A stretch of 64,000 nt of DNA from Paenibacillus catalpae (lineage in GTDB: Bacteria > Bacillota > Bacilli > Paenibacillales > Paenibacillaceae). Both the position numbers and the translations under genes were made by a program. Positions 43,279 through 52,600 of this stretch are shown here, piece by piece (the first letter of the stretch is position 1; every line of letters starts with the position of its first letter). Under the pieces are notes generated by a model. That model was given only the letters and a program-made list of their open reading frames with translations, did not search any database and was not told the origin of the DNA. The stretch spans positions 682,001-746,000 of the forward strand of contig NZ_FOMT01000001.1 in assembly GCF_900112695.1 (NCBI RefSeq). The letters run 5' to 3'.

Positions 43279-44394
43279 TTGAAGATGAATAAGTGGTTGT
43301 TAGTAGAAAAACATAATCAGATCATTAAATTACCTAATAGTGGTAATATTAGTACACGCTTAATTAAAGATAAAAATGGGTCGTTACTTACTGTCATTGA
43401 CATATCGAATGGCAGAATGCATTTTACAGTCCTCCCTGAAAGAGGGTTAGACATTGGAGAACTTTACTTGGGGGCACAAAAGATGAGTTGGGAGAGAAGT
43501 CAGGAATATTTATTGCATCCATCCAATGTGGATCTTAATGAATCGAATGGAACAGGCTGGATGAAAGGCTTTTATGGAGCTGTAGCTTCAATCGGTCCAG
43601 AATTATTCGGGACACCTGGTGAAGGTTTCACTTTGCATGGCTCGGGATCATACTCAATTACTGCACCAGAAAGCATTCAAGTTACTTGGGATGATCAATC
43701 CTTAATGATTGCAGGAAAAGTCCCGGTGATTAACCGGCACGGAGAGTTGTTATTCGAAAAATTAATTCAAATGAGTACAGAATGGGGGAGTTCGGTCATT
43801 TTACGGGAAGAAACGGTAGAAAATACAAGCGGTTATAGACAGGTGCTGGATGACGGCTATCATATCCAATTGTCGGGCTCGTTTATGCATCAGGGAGGCA
43901 GATATGTTCTGCCAGCTAGTCAGCATGAACTATTAATAAGGGATTCGGCTCCGCTCGAGGAAGATCCGTTTCATATTCCTTCAAATAAGGAAGCCTACCC
44001 TATGAGATGTTATCAATACGTCCCTAGACCGGTAGACGGTTTATATCAATTCGATAAAGTTATCCCCTATTTGAGTAAAATGAATTTAAGCAGAGGGTTA
44101 ACAGGCGAAATGATTGTAGATACGGAAAAGACTTATGCAGGATATGTCATTAGGCCGCTGTTCGATTTTCCTAGATCACTAATAGCTAAACAGATCGATA
44201 GCAGCTTTATGTTTGCCATCGAACCATGCAGAACTCGGCCGAATCGAATGTCGCAGAAAATAACGGATGGAGAGGCAAACTATTTGCAAGAGGGAGAAAC
44301 GACAGCTTCTTGCTGCCTAATTGGTCTATCTGATTCTACAATGGAGATTGAAAATTTAGAGAACATGATCTTATCTGCGGTTACCTTAAAGTGA
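43279..44394 (+). CDS. DUF4432 family aldose-1-epimerase-like protein
   Basis: A protein of 371 residues, no signal peptide, from a TTG start with GAGAGGAG upstream. The N-terminal segment GRMHFTVLPERGLDIGELYL and the C-terminal FAIEPCRTRPNRM are features of DUF4432, a galactose-mutarotase-like beta-supersandwich fold; GEGFTLHGSGSYS supplies the conserved His. It probably acts on the sugar taken up by this locus, as a mutarotase/epimerase or ketose-handling protein. Its exact substrate is unknown. It is followed 72 bases later by the LacI gene. Confidence 0.8.
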   Translation: MKMNKWLLVEKHNQIIKLPNSGNISTRLIKDKNGSLLTVIDISNGRMHFTVLPERGLDIGELYLGAQKMSWERSQEYLLHPSNVDLNESNGTGWMKGFYGAVASIGPELFGTPGEGFTLHGSGSYSITAPESIQVTWDDQSLMIAGKVPVINRHGELLFEKLIQMSTEWGSSVILREETVENTSGYRQVLDDGYHIQLSGSFMHQGGRYVLPASQHELLIRDSAPLEEDPFHIPSNKEAYPMRCYQYVPRPVDGLYQFDKVIPYLSKMNLSRGLTGEMIVDTEKTYAGYVIRPLFDFPRSLIAKQIDSSFMFAIEPCRTRPNRMSQKITDGEANYLQEGETTASCCLIGLSDSTMEIENLENMILSAVTLK

Positions 44395-44441
44395 ACGGCT
44401 TGAATGTTAGTTGGGTTAATGATATAACAATAGAATAATGT

Positions 44442-44451
44442 GAAACGTTTA
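44442..44451. promoter_or_regulatory. LacI-type operator 2 (GAAACGTTTA)
   Basis: A one-mismatch version of the locus operator, 15 bases before the lacI start, suggesting weak autoregulation. Confidence 0.6.
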
Positions 44452-44466
44452 AAAAGGGTGAAGATC

Positions 44467-45513
44467 ATGGAAAAGATCGGGATTAAAGAGATTGCATTGC
44501 GTGCGAACGTATCCACGGCAACGGTTTCCTATGTATTAAATGGCACCCGCAATGTAAGGCCCAAGACGAAAGAGAGAGTCTTGAAAGTAATCGAAGAGCT
44601 TAATTACAGGCCAAATGATATAGCAAAAAGTCTGAAGAGCAAAAGAACGAATACGATCGGGGTTATTGCGGAAGACGTAACCGTCTTTAATGTACCTGAA
44701 ATTATTGATGGAATAAATGAATATGCGGAGAAGAATGATATGCATATTCTGTTAACCAATCTCCGGCTGCAAAAAAGAGTGGGTTATGATTACGCGAATA
44801 CCGATCATTATCAAAAGCATGCGCAAGATGCCGTATCAAACCTCTTATCCAAACAAGTAGAGGGAATCATTTATATTGGTATACATCCCCGCGACTTAAC
44901 GGGGTTGATTAATACTTACAATAAGCCCATTGTCTATACCTATTGCTATGCCCAAAACGAGTGTTCTATCCAATATAATGATGAACAGGCTTCCTATGAT
45001 GCGATTGAATATCTGGTCAGCAAGGGACATTCTCGCATTGCGATTATAAGTGGTTTAATGGATTCGATCCCTTCCAGGCTGCGTTTTAACGGTTATTATA
45101 AAGCATTGACCGAATTTCAGTTGCCTTTTGATCCACAGTTTATTAAAGTAGGCGACTGGGGTCTAAATTCGGGTTATCATCTAGCAGCTGAGCTTTTGAA
45201 GTTACAGGAGCCGCCTACGGCCATTCTTATTATGAATGATTTGATGGCGGCGGGTGCATTGCGAGCTGCATCTGAACAAGGGATGGTTGTTCCAACGGAT
45301 CTTTCCATTGTAGGGTTTGATAACCGAGAGTTCAGCGCTTATTTGAGTCCCGGGATTACGACAATGGATTTACCGTTACATGATATGGGCATATTGGCTA
45401 TGAAGGCTCTTTATAATAGGATCAGCGGAACAAATGAGAAAACGGAGGAAACTCCTTTATGTAAATTAATTGAGCGGGAATCCGTAGCTGGGCCGAGGGC
45501 AGCCCTTAAATAA
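44467..45513 (+). CDS. LacI-family transcriptional regulator of the glycan locus
   Basis: A protein of 348 residues from the ATG at 44467 (AAAAGGGTG upstream; the frame is open to 44440). The N-terminal LacI HTH and hinge read IKEIALRANVSTATVSYVLN and RPNDIAKSLKSKRTNTIG; a periplasmic-binding-protein-like effector domain follows (NDLMAAGALRAASEQG, VGFDNREFSAY). The HTH recognition helix VSTATVSYVLN fits a palindromic operator, and the repeated TAAACGTTTA sites around it are the evident candidates. Confidence 0.93.
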   Translation: MEKIGIKEIALRANVSTATVSYVLNGTRNVRPKTKERVLKVIEELNYRPNDIAKSLKSKRTNTIGVIAEDVTVFNVPEIIDGINEYAEKNDMHILLTNLRLQKRVGYDYANTDHYQKHAQDAVSNLLSKQVEGIIYIGIHPRDLTGLINTYNKPIVYTYCYAQNECSIQYNDEQASYDAIEYLVSKGHSRIAIISGLMDSIPSRLRFNGYYKALTEFQLPFDPQFIKVGDWGLNSGYHLAAELLKLQEPPTAILIMNDLMAAGALRAASEQGMVVPTDLSIVGFDNREFSAYLSPGITTMDLPLHDMGILAMKALYNRISGTNEKTEETPLCKLIERESVAGPRAALK

Positions 45514-45523
45514 TAAATTTGGT

Positions 45524-45562
45524 AAGAGACTGCAACATTCTAACAAAGCGGTCTCTTTTTTT
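45524..45562 (+). terminator. Rho-independent terminator after lacI
   Basis: A 10-bp stem with one G-U pair (AAGAGACTGC with GCGGTCTCTT), a 14-base loop and T8. Confidence 0.85.
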
Positions 45563-45702
45563 GTTGCAAAAAGGTAAATCGATTAACCTGAAAATAAGAA
45601 TGAATTAGATACGTGATTTTTTGTATATAACTACGGTCTCTATAGAGAAAAGGGGGTAGAAGTACTCATTTATCTACGTATTTGGTAAGAGACATAAAAT
45701 GC

Positions 45703-45754
45703 TTGCTGGGACTTATCGTGCTATGATAATATTGATTTATAATTTAAACGTTTA
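45703..45754 (+). promoter_or_regulatory. Promoter plus LacI-type operator 3
   Basis: TTGCTG (45703-45708), 16 bases, GATAAT (45725-45730), with TAAACGTTTA at 45745-45754 just past the predicted start point, a classical repressor position. Confidence 0.65.
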
Positions 45755-45778
45755 GATTACGACACTAGGAGTGAGAAC

Positions 45779-48211
45779 TTGAAACTGCTTCGTAATGATA
45801 CTTTTGAAGTGCATTTATCTTCACAAGGTACAGTGGAGTCTTTATTTCTGACAGATGATCGAGTAAGGATGAACTGGGTAATTGATGCACAATATGTAAA
45901 GGATGCTGGCTACGAAGGTCAGGATAAACGTTTCGGACAGTGGAGTGCTGTCATTGATGATCAATTGATTGAAAGCGTTAACTTACAACCGCCACAGATT
46001 AATCTAGTGGATGATAAATCCGCTGCCGTTGCTTTTTTGCATGATAAATTTAAAGTGGAGTATGAATATCTGCTAAATAATAATGGGGAATTGCAATGGA
46101 ACGTTCGTTGTTCAAATATAACTAATTATTCGATAAGAGTGAATGGATTTCATAGTTGGTTTTCTCTTGCCTATATTATGTTCCGGGATCAAGATGTCTT
46201 GAGAAACATGAAGCATTCTTGTGCGGTATTTCCTCATTTAGGCGGGGATTTCTCCAAATTCGCAGCTATGCGCAGAAGCAATGAGGCACCGCATCTTGCG
46301 ATCTATAGCACTGGCGATCGTGTTACGGCTTTTGGGACGTATTGCAGTTATGTCAATCGTTTTTTGGAACAGGTATCCCCTTCGCTGGATGGAATGCTCT
46401 ATCACCGATTGTCGTTTGTTGAGGACGGAAGTTCTATGGGCCAGTCTGCAGATAATGATTGGATTTATGGCGGTGACTACTCCTCTATTACACTTGAACC
46501 TTCAGAAGAAAGAAATTGGTCATTTGTTTTTACCCCCTTTAAAGACCAAGAGGAGTTTTATGCAAAAGCGCAAAAGTATGGACATCCACATTGGAACTAT
46601 TCGCATGTTACGACTACTGACGGAAATTTTTTTGCTGAAGTGAGTCTGCCCGAAGAGGAAGCTTTACTTTCAGTGAAAATAGTAACTGTAGTGGACGAAG
46701 CAGGTACCATTAAGGAAACCGACATTACGAATGAATTTAAGTTTGTTTCTAATTTAAAATCTAAACGTTTACGTATTGAGATGCCAATGAAGTCGGCTGG
46801 CGAGATTAAGTTAGAGGCTACACTGGGTAATGGAAAATGCGATGTACTGGTTGGAAATGTGATTGAACCCATTCATAACTTGCTGGAGAAAAGAGCAGCT
46901 TGGTTATGTAAACATAGTTTTAACGCTGCTCAAGAATCCACTCGTCCCTATGCCTTTATGCCATTATCAAACCAAGGGGAATCCCTTGGTAAATTATCAT
47001 TTATTTTGATGAAAAATCTATTATCTCTCCCTGAGCCGGCACAAGTTAGAAAAGTGGAGATGTCTGCGTTCCTGGATTTGAAACAGCATTGGTTTGAGGA
47101 TGGAGATTTTATGTTTCCCAAACCACTATACGGTTCCTTCTACCGTATTTATGATTTCGATTATGTTGGTCACGTGTATTATTTATTGTCCAGATTTGAC
47201 AAGTCCTTATTGTCCTATGCAAATCCTGAAACGTATTTAACTTGGGCTGCTCAAGTCATGTGCATGAGGCTCGATCCGGATTGTCATCAAAAGAAACGTG
47301 AGAAAGAGGAAACCCAACTTGTTGGCGTGTTTATTCTTTATATTGCTGACTTGCTAGAGGATCTGAAAAAAAGCGAGTTAAACTTTTGGCATGATAAACT
47401 ACACAAGTTATGGTTGCAATTTGTGGAGGGGCTGCAACGAGGCTCACAAGGATATCAAGGAGCTGTGACGGAGCATTTCTATGATAATGCCGGGTTTGGA
47501 CCTACGTGTGAAGCGCTATGCCTGGCTCATTTAACGGATGAAGCTGAATTGTATGCCCCGCTGATTATTGCGAATATTGGATTTAGCAACGACTATAGAG
47601 CTAATGCTCCGGATCGTTGGTGGGAAGCTTTATCTTTTATGACGCATTCGTTATGGGGAGGATTAGTGGCCGGAGCTGCGCGATCATCTTATGAAACACT
47701 TGGAGACACGAGATTACTGGAAGCTGGCTATCGAGCAACGATGGCCGTGTTTAATTGTTATGATTGGAATGTGTATTCGACAACCCGTAAACTAAAACCT
47801 GGTGAGGCAGCCTCTACGTATAGCATTGCAGCTCCTAACTTGAATATGCCTGAGCTTTCCAGAAACCGCTTTGGACAATCGATTTTTAAAAAGTCGAGTG
47901 ATCCCCTATTCAGTAGTCTTTTTTCTAACATTGAAGGTGACGACTGGGATATGGGGGAAGAACTTGTTGCTTATATGCTAGGGTTTGGAACGACAACCTA
48001 CCTATATACAGACGGCGATGGGGAAATAAGATGCGTAAATGGTTTTATTGAGCAAGCAGAGAAGGGCTGGATAATTACGAGTTATGCGGCATATCCAACC
48101 AGATATGTGATGCTGGAAAAAGGACTCACGTTCGTTTCTAAAGCAGGAGAAATGGTTAAGAGTATACTATTTATAGATGGTCAATTTAAAAGTACAGAAA
48201 TTAAAATTTAA
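45779..48211 (+). CDS. Cytoplasmic toroid-type putative glycan-processing enzyme, uncharacterised
   Basis: A protein of 810 residues, no signal peptide, from a TTG start with AGGAGTGA upstream. Residues 1-270 are a beta-rich domain starting LLRNDTFEVHLSSQGTVESL. The region 370-700 looks like an alpha/alpha toroid with aromatic motifs (DRWWEALSFMTHSLWGGLVA, YDWNVYSTT). The end (DDWDMGEELVAYMLGFGTTTYLY) resembles the corresponding part of the secreted DUF5695-like protein at 49620, so the two may be distant homologs working on polymer outside and oligomer inside. I cannot assign a GH or PL family; catalytic residues are unknown. An operator lies upstream and another inside the gene. Confidence 0.6.
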   Translation: MKLLRNDTFEVHLSSQGTVESLFLTDDRVRMNWVIDAQYVKDAGYEGQDKRFGQWSAVIDDQLIESVNLQPPQINLVDDKSAAVAFLHDKFKVEYEYLLNNNGELQWNVRCSNITNYSIRVNGFHSWFSLAYIMFRDQDVLRNMKHSCAVFPHLGGDFSKFAAMRRSNEAPHLAIYSTGDRVTAFGTYCSYVNRFLEQVSPSLDGMLYHRLSFVEDGSSMGQSADNDWIYGGDYSSITLEPSEERNWSFVFTPFKDQEEFYAKAQKYGHPHWNYSHVTTTDGNFFAEVSLPEEEALLSVKIVTVVDEAGTIKETDITNEFKFVSNLKSKRLRIEMPMKSAGEIKLEATLGNGKCDVLVGNVIEPIHNLLEKRAAWLCKHSFNAAQESTRPYAFMPLSNQGESLGKLSFILMKNLLSLPEPAQVRKVEMSAFLDLKQHWFEDGDFMFPKPLYGSFYRIYDFDYVGHVYYLLSRFDKSLLSYANPETYLTWAAQVMCMRLDPDCHQKKREKEETQLVGVFILYIADLLEDLKKSELNFWHDKLHKLWLQFVEGLQRGSQGYQGAVTEHFYDNAGFGPTCEALCLAHLTDEAELYAPLIIANIGFSNDYRANAPDRWWEALSFMTHSLWGGLVAGAARSSYETLGDTRLLEAGYRATMAVFNCYDWNVYSTTRKLKPGEAASTYSIAAPNLNMPELSRNRFGQSIFKKSSDPLFSSLFSNIEGDDWDMGEELVAYMLGFGTTTYLYTDGDGEIRCVNGFIEQAEKGWIITSYAAYPTRYVMLEKGLTFVSKAGEMVKSILFIDGQFKSTEIKI
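46762..46771. promoter_or_regulatory. Intragenic LacI-type operator (TAAACGTTTA)
   Basis: An exact copy of the operator lies within the 45779 gene, about 1.02 kb downstream of operator 3. It encodes part of SKRLR, where synonymous choices could have avoided it. Confidence 0.5.
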
Positions 48212-48218
48212 TTCTAGA

Positions 48219-48267
48219 AATAAAAAGAACGGAAACTGGAGATGGCCAGCTTCCGTTCTTTTTATTT
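48219..48267. terminator. Bidirectional terminator between convergent genes
   Basis: A long stem (AATAAAAAGAACGGAA with TTCCGTTCTTTTTATT plus inner CTGG/CCAG) between the toroid enzyme gene and the convergent AraC gene; T-runs on both strands. Confidence 0.93.
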
Positions 48268-48270
48268 ATT

Positions 48271-49170
48271 TTAAATGATTTCAGGCTTCCGGAATTCCTT
48301 TTTTCGAAAGCCAGCCGGTGAAGTTCCTTGTTTATTAGTGAAGACGGAGGAGAAATAGGCAGGATTGCCAAAGCCGACTTCATCTGCAATGCGAGCGATG
48401 GACCAGTCCGTTTGAAGGAGCAGCTTTTTCGCTTGTTCAATTCGATACTGCAGCAAGTAATCAATAGGGGTTAAGCCATAGACTTTTAACATGCATTTGG
48501 CTAAATAGTTAGGATGGTAATTAAATTGTGCCTTTAGTACGGGGTTCGTGATCTTGGAGGTATAGTTCTGACGAATAAACAATTCGATTTTTTCGGCTAG
48601 ATGGATGGCCGTTGAATTTGTTGCTATCGCTGAGTCATGATTAATATTTTGCATAAAAGTCTGAAATGCCGTTTGCTTCCGCCAATTACGAAGCGAACGC
48701 GGATCATTATCCAGGGAATAAAATTCAGTCAGATCATTCATTGATTTACTAGACAGCTTTAATTTTTTTGGAATAAAGATCGAACTTAATTCGCAGTGAT
48801 GGAGATAGGCTTTCTGTTTATGTTTTTCAAATAACGCCATTTGGTTCTCAAGGCAATCATTTATGCTTTTCATTTCATCCCAGGCACCAAACGTTTGAAA
48901 ATGAATCCAGGTAATTTCGGTCTCCTCTTCACAGATAGTCGTGCCATAGTGATACGCGTCGGGTCTTAAAATAATCGCTTCATCTTTATGGATGATCCAC
49001 TCTTTATTATTTTCACCAATGAATAGCTTTCCCTTGGTCACTATAATAATATCGAATACATTAATAGAATAACGACTTACATGTCGTTCCCCCGGCAAGA
49101 AAATATGTTTCCCGCTGTCTATAAAATAAGGAATAGGTGGAGTGACAAAGTGCATGATTAACTCGGACAT
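48271..49170 (-). CDS. AraC-family regulator with cupin-like sensor domain
   Basis: About 299 residues from the ATG at 49170, which has GAGGG seven bases upstream; the open frame reaches 49269 with no good ribosome binding site. N-terminal AraC-binding cupin-like region (DIIIVTKGKLFIGE, EAIILRPDAYHYG) and two C-terminal HTH motifs (YHPNYLAKCMLKVYG, FGNPAYFSSVFTNKQGTSPAGF). It is divergent from the large secreted gene and shares its control region with two LacI-type operators and a cre-like site, so it probably activates that gene or the transporter. Confidence 0.88.
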   Translation of the reverse strand: MSELIMHFVTPPIPYFIDSGKHIFLPGERHVSRYSINVFDIIIVTKGKLFIGENNKEWIIHKDEAIILRPDAYHYGTTICEEETEITWIHFQTFGAWDEMKSINDCLENQMALFEKHKQKAYLHHCELSSIFIPKKLKLSSKSMNDLTEFYSLDNDPRSLRNWRKQTAFQTFMQNINHDSAIATNSTAIHLAEKIELFIRQNYTSKITNPVLKAQFNYHPNYLAKCMLKVYGLTPIDYLLQYRIEQAKKLLLQTDWSIARIADEVGFGNPAYFSSVFTNKQGTSPAGFRKKEFRKPEII

Positions 49171-49285
49171 AGGAGATCCCTCACTTTGATCCATAATGAT
49201 GACGCTTTCATTTATATAATAAGTAGTTTCCGGTACTAATTTCAAGATCATTGCATGGTGAAATATCATAAGGCTGCAGATAATT

Positions 49286-49295
49286 TAAACGTTTT
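49286..49295. promoter_or_regulatory. LacI-type operator 4 (TAAACGTTTT)
   Basis: A one-mismatch copy 116 bases upstream of the AraC start on the minus strand. Confidence 0.55.
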
Positions 49296-49469
49296 ACTTA
49301 AATGGGGTCCTAAATAGTGGAAATTCGTAATAGTCAAGCCAATTAGAAACTTTTGGTATTAAAATATCACACTTCTCTCTAATTTTCAAACACGAAAAGG
49401 AAGGTTGAAATCTCATAATTATAGGTTGGAATATTGGTTTTTCATTATAAACCATGGGTGATACAATTA

Positions 49470-49483
49470 AGTAAGCGCTTTCC
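49470..49483. promoter_or_regulatory. CcpA cre-like site
   Basis: AGTAAGCGCTTTCC closely matches the cre consensus (TGNAAGCGNTTNCA type) in the control region of the large secreted gene, suggesting carbon catabolite repression. Confidence 0.55.
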
Positions 49484-49557
49484 GATGATGGATATAGAGG
49501 AAGGAGTAGGGATTATGGGTTGAAGCACGGAAAGTGATTGCCATACGACTCTAAATC

Positions 49558-49567
49558 TAAACGTTTA
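49558..49567. promoter_or_regulatory. LacI-type operator 5 (TAAACGTTTA)
   Basis: An exact palindrome 52 bases upstream of the start of the DUF5695-like gene. Confidence 0.7.
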
Positions 49568-49619
49568 AGAAGAAGCAGTCAACAGGATGAATACTACGAA
49601 ATGTAAACAGGAGGTTAAG

Positions 49620-52600
49620 ATGAAAACGACTACTAAAAAGTTGATGTCACTGGCTGCTGCATTTACGTTGTTTTTCGAAGTGCTGCCCTTGGGGATTAAC
49701 GCGGTGCCTTCGGCAGCCGCAGCAACGAATAGTATCTCCAATGCTAGTCTTTCTGCCAAGGTTGGTGATTTAGGGCAGATTGAAGAATTATTTATTCAAA
49801 ATAACCCGACAAACAAAAGCGGAAAACCTATTAATTTTGTTTTGCCCAACAATACGTCGCCGCAAAACGACGTCCAGCACCAATGGATGGGCGAAATGCT
49901 GTTTTCTTACCGTACCGGTGACAGCGAGCAATTTCCCAATGACAGGGTTGGCTTTGTAGAAGTTGATACAAACAAAACATTGGCGGCTGGTGGATCAACA
50001 AAGTTTACGAACATCAATGCTGCCAATCCATATTTTACGAAGGAGGCTTCATTGGACGGCAAGAAAGTGGAAGTCAACTTTATCGGACAGGATCTTGATT
50101 CCGCAGCTGCTCGGGTGATGAAAGGCTTTGACGTGAAGTCCGTATTTGATATGGATACCGAAGATGGTTCGATGCTATGGGAAATTACGGTGAAAAATAA
50201 AAGCAGCAAATATATGGAATTCGGTGATATCGGCTTGCCGATGCCTTGGAATAACAAATATCAGTCTGTTTCGGATACCTATGACAACCGCGTTACTGTA
50301 CATAATTTTGCCGGTGCCGACAGCGGGTATTCCTATGCCATCCGCACGAGCGGCGAAGGGAATTTTATGATGTTTGCCCCAGTGCCTGAAAGCGGCGCAC
50401 GCATTGAATATGTTGATTATTGGCTGGGTGACGCGGGAGAACTGCGTAACGGTAGTCTTTACTCGAACTGGGTCGGGGATAGCGGCGGCTGGTTCCCGGG
50501 GTTGAATGTTCTGTATATCCATTCCAAGGATATACAGAAAACCGGCCGAGGATATTTTACCGATGCCAGCAGCCTAGTCTTGGCTCCAGATGAGCAAAAA
50601 ACATACAAGTTTAAATTTTCAGCGGTGCGCGCAGGCGACAATAGTCCGCAAGAGAATGCTCAAAGCCCAAATAATGCTTCTACTTCCATGGAAGACCGTG
50701 AGGCTAATCTTCGCTCCACCTTGTACAAAGCAGGCATGATTGACGCCGTTGCGTTGCCCGGCTTTCAGGCTGCGATCAATATGCCCGTCAAGCTGGATCT
50801 GCATTACGACGACAGCCTCATCGACGTACAGTCCGTAGACATTCAGTCTGTTCATGAGAATGATCCGTTTGATGCAGCGCATATCCCGGATATCAAGGCC
50901 GGCCAGACCAGGGACAAAATGGTCAACAATTCCCGCGGCGGACGCGGACTTCCTGACGGGAACCCGGGATATGAAGAATCCGTAGAGTTTGTTGAGACCA
51001 AGGTTATTAACGGTGAACAGCATCATATCTATTCACTTAAGTTTGGAAATATCGGCAATAACAGCGTTCGCGTGAATTATAAGCTGAAGGCCGGTACGGA
51101 ACAAATGGATAAGTTTACGCAGCTTGAATTTAATATTCTTGCCGAGCTTGATCAAACATCGCAAGCTCACTCCGAATTTATGGTAGATAAAACGCAGGAT
51201 AAAGACCCGAATAGCCCTACCTACGGCATCTACCGCGACTGGTATCTTACAACCGGCCTTGACACCACGACCAGCCATTGGGGAGATGACTGGAGTCACG
51301 ACAACATCAACTTCATGACGATGAAAAATTACCTCGATCCAAATCCCGATGAAATTCGATCCATTGAAAACTACCTGATCGATTTTATGTGGGAAACTTA
51401 CATGAAGAATACGCAGAATAGCTTTACGGTTGCGAACTACCTTAAAGACTCGGGTGCTTACACGAATTCAGAAAAACCTTACGTACGGACATTTTCCGAA
51501 ATTATGGAGTCCACCGGCTATTTCAACATGTACCGGATCCAAAAAGCCTATCCGAATTTGGTAGAGTATCGCGAAACGCCGCAATACTATCTGGAAAAGG
51601 CCTACGGCATCTACTATAACCGAGTCTCCAGCGGAGCAGTCGGCTTCTATGGCGAACAGCAGATCCCTGATATGATCGAGGCTCTTAAAGAAGAGGGAAT
51701 GCTGACGGAATATGAGAACCTGAAAAGGAAGTTCGCCCAAACCAAAGGCCGGAACGTGACAAACGCGGCTTATCCTTACGGGTCGGAATTTGAGTACGAC
51801 AATACCGGCGAAGAAGGGGCTTATGCTGCTGCCAAGGCGCTGCGCACCTACTATCCTGAAGACGCGCGGGCGGACGCAGCCTTGAAAAGCATGGGAATGG
51901 CGGACTTGAAGACTCGCGCAATGAGGGGGATTCAGCCTACCTGGTACTATTATTCCGTACCGGTATTCCGTGCCGGCGAGGGCTGGTGGAATTTCCAATA
52001 TACCGCGTCCTTGGCGGGATCCATCATGGATGACTGGCTCCGCTATGAGGAAGACGGAAGATCCGGAGATCAGGCTGCTATCGCACAACAGCGAAACTAT
52101 GCGGCGAAGATTTCAAACTTCAACGCGGTCAATATGGGGCAGATTTCGGCACAGTCTATAGGCGGCATCTCTTGGAGATATAATGCCCAGAAGGGCGGAA
52201 CGGGTACCAAAAACGTAAACGATGGCGGTACGCGCGTCATGAACAACGGCTGGCAGGACTTTTCCGGCGAATCAGAAGAAGGACTCTATGGCTCGCTATT
52301 GCGTATCAGTTCCGATATCGTCACCGATCCTGTATTTGGGCTTTTCGGGTATGGAGCTTCCGTCACTGACGAAGGCGGCACTTACCAGATCACGCCAAAG
52401 GACGGTTTTGGCAAGCGTATCAATCTAATCGACGAAAAAATATACCTGGTCTCGGAAAGCGATAAAATGGAAAGCGCGTCGATTCAAAAAGACGGCAAGG
52501 CCTTTCAATTGCAACTCTCGAATCTTGCTAGAAGCGAGCATGCTTCAAAGATTACTTTCGATGGGGCAGGAGTAGAGAATGGCTATTATACTATTAAGCT

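Noticed and set aside
51468..52088. Minus-strand 206-codon frame inside the DUF5695-like gene
   Set aside because: Antisense shadow with no start signal; the plus-strand frame is continuous over 1,937 codons with recognisable domains.
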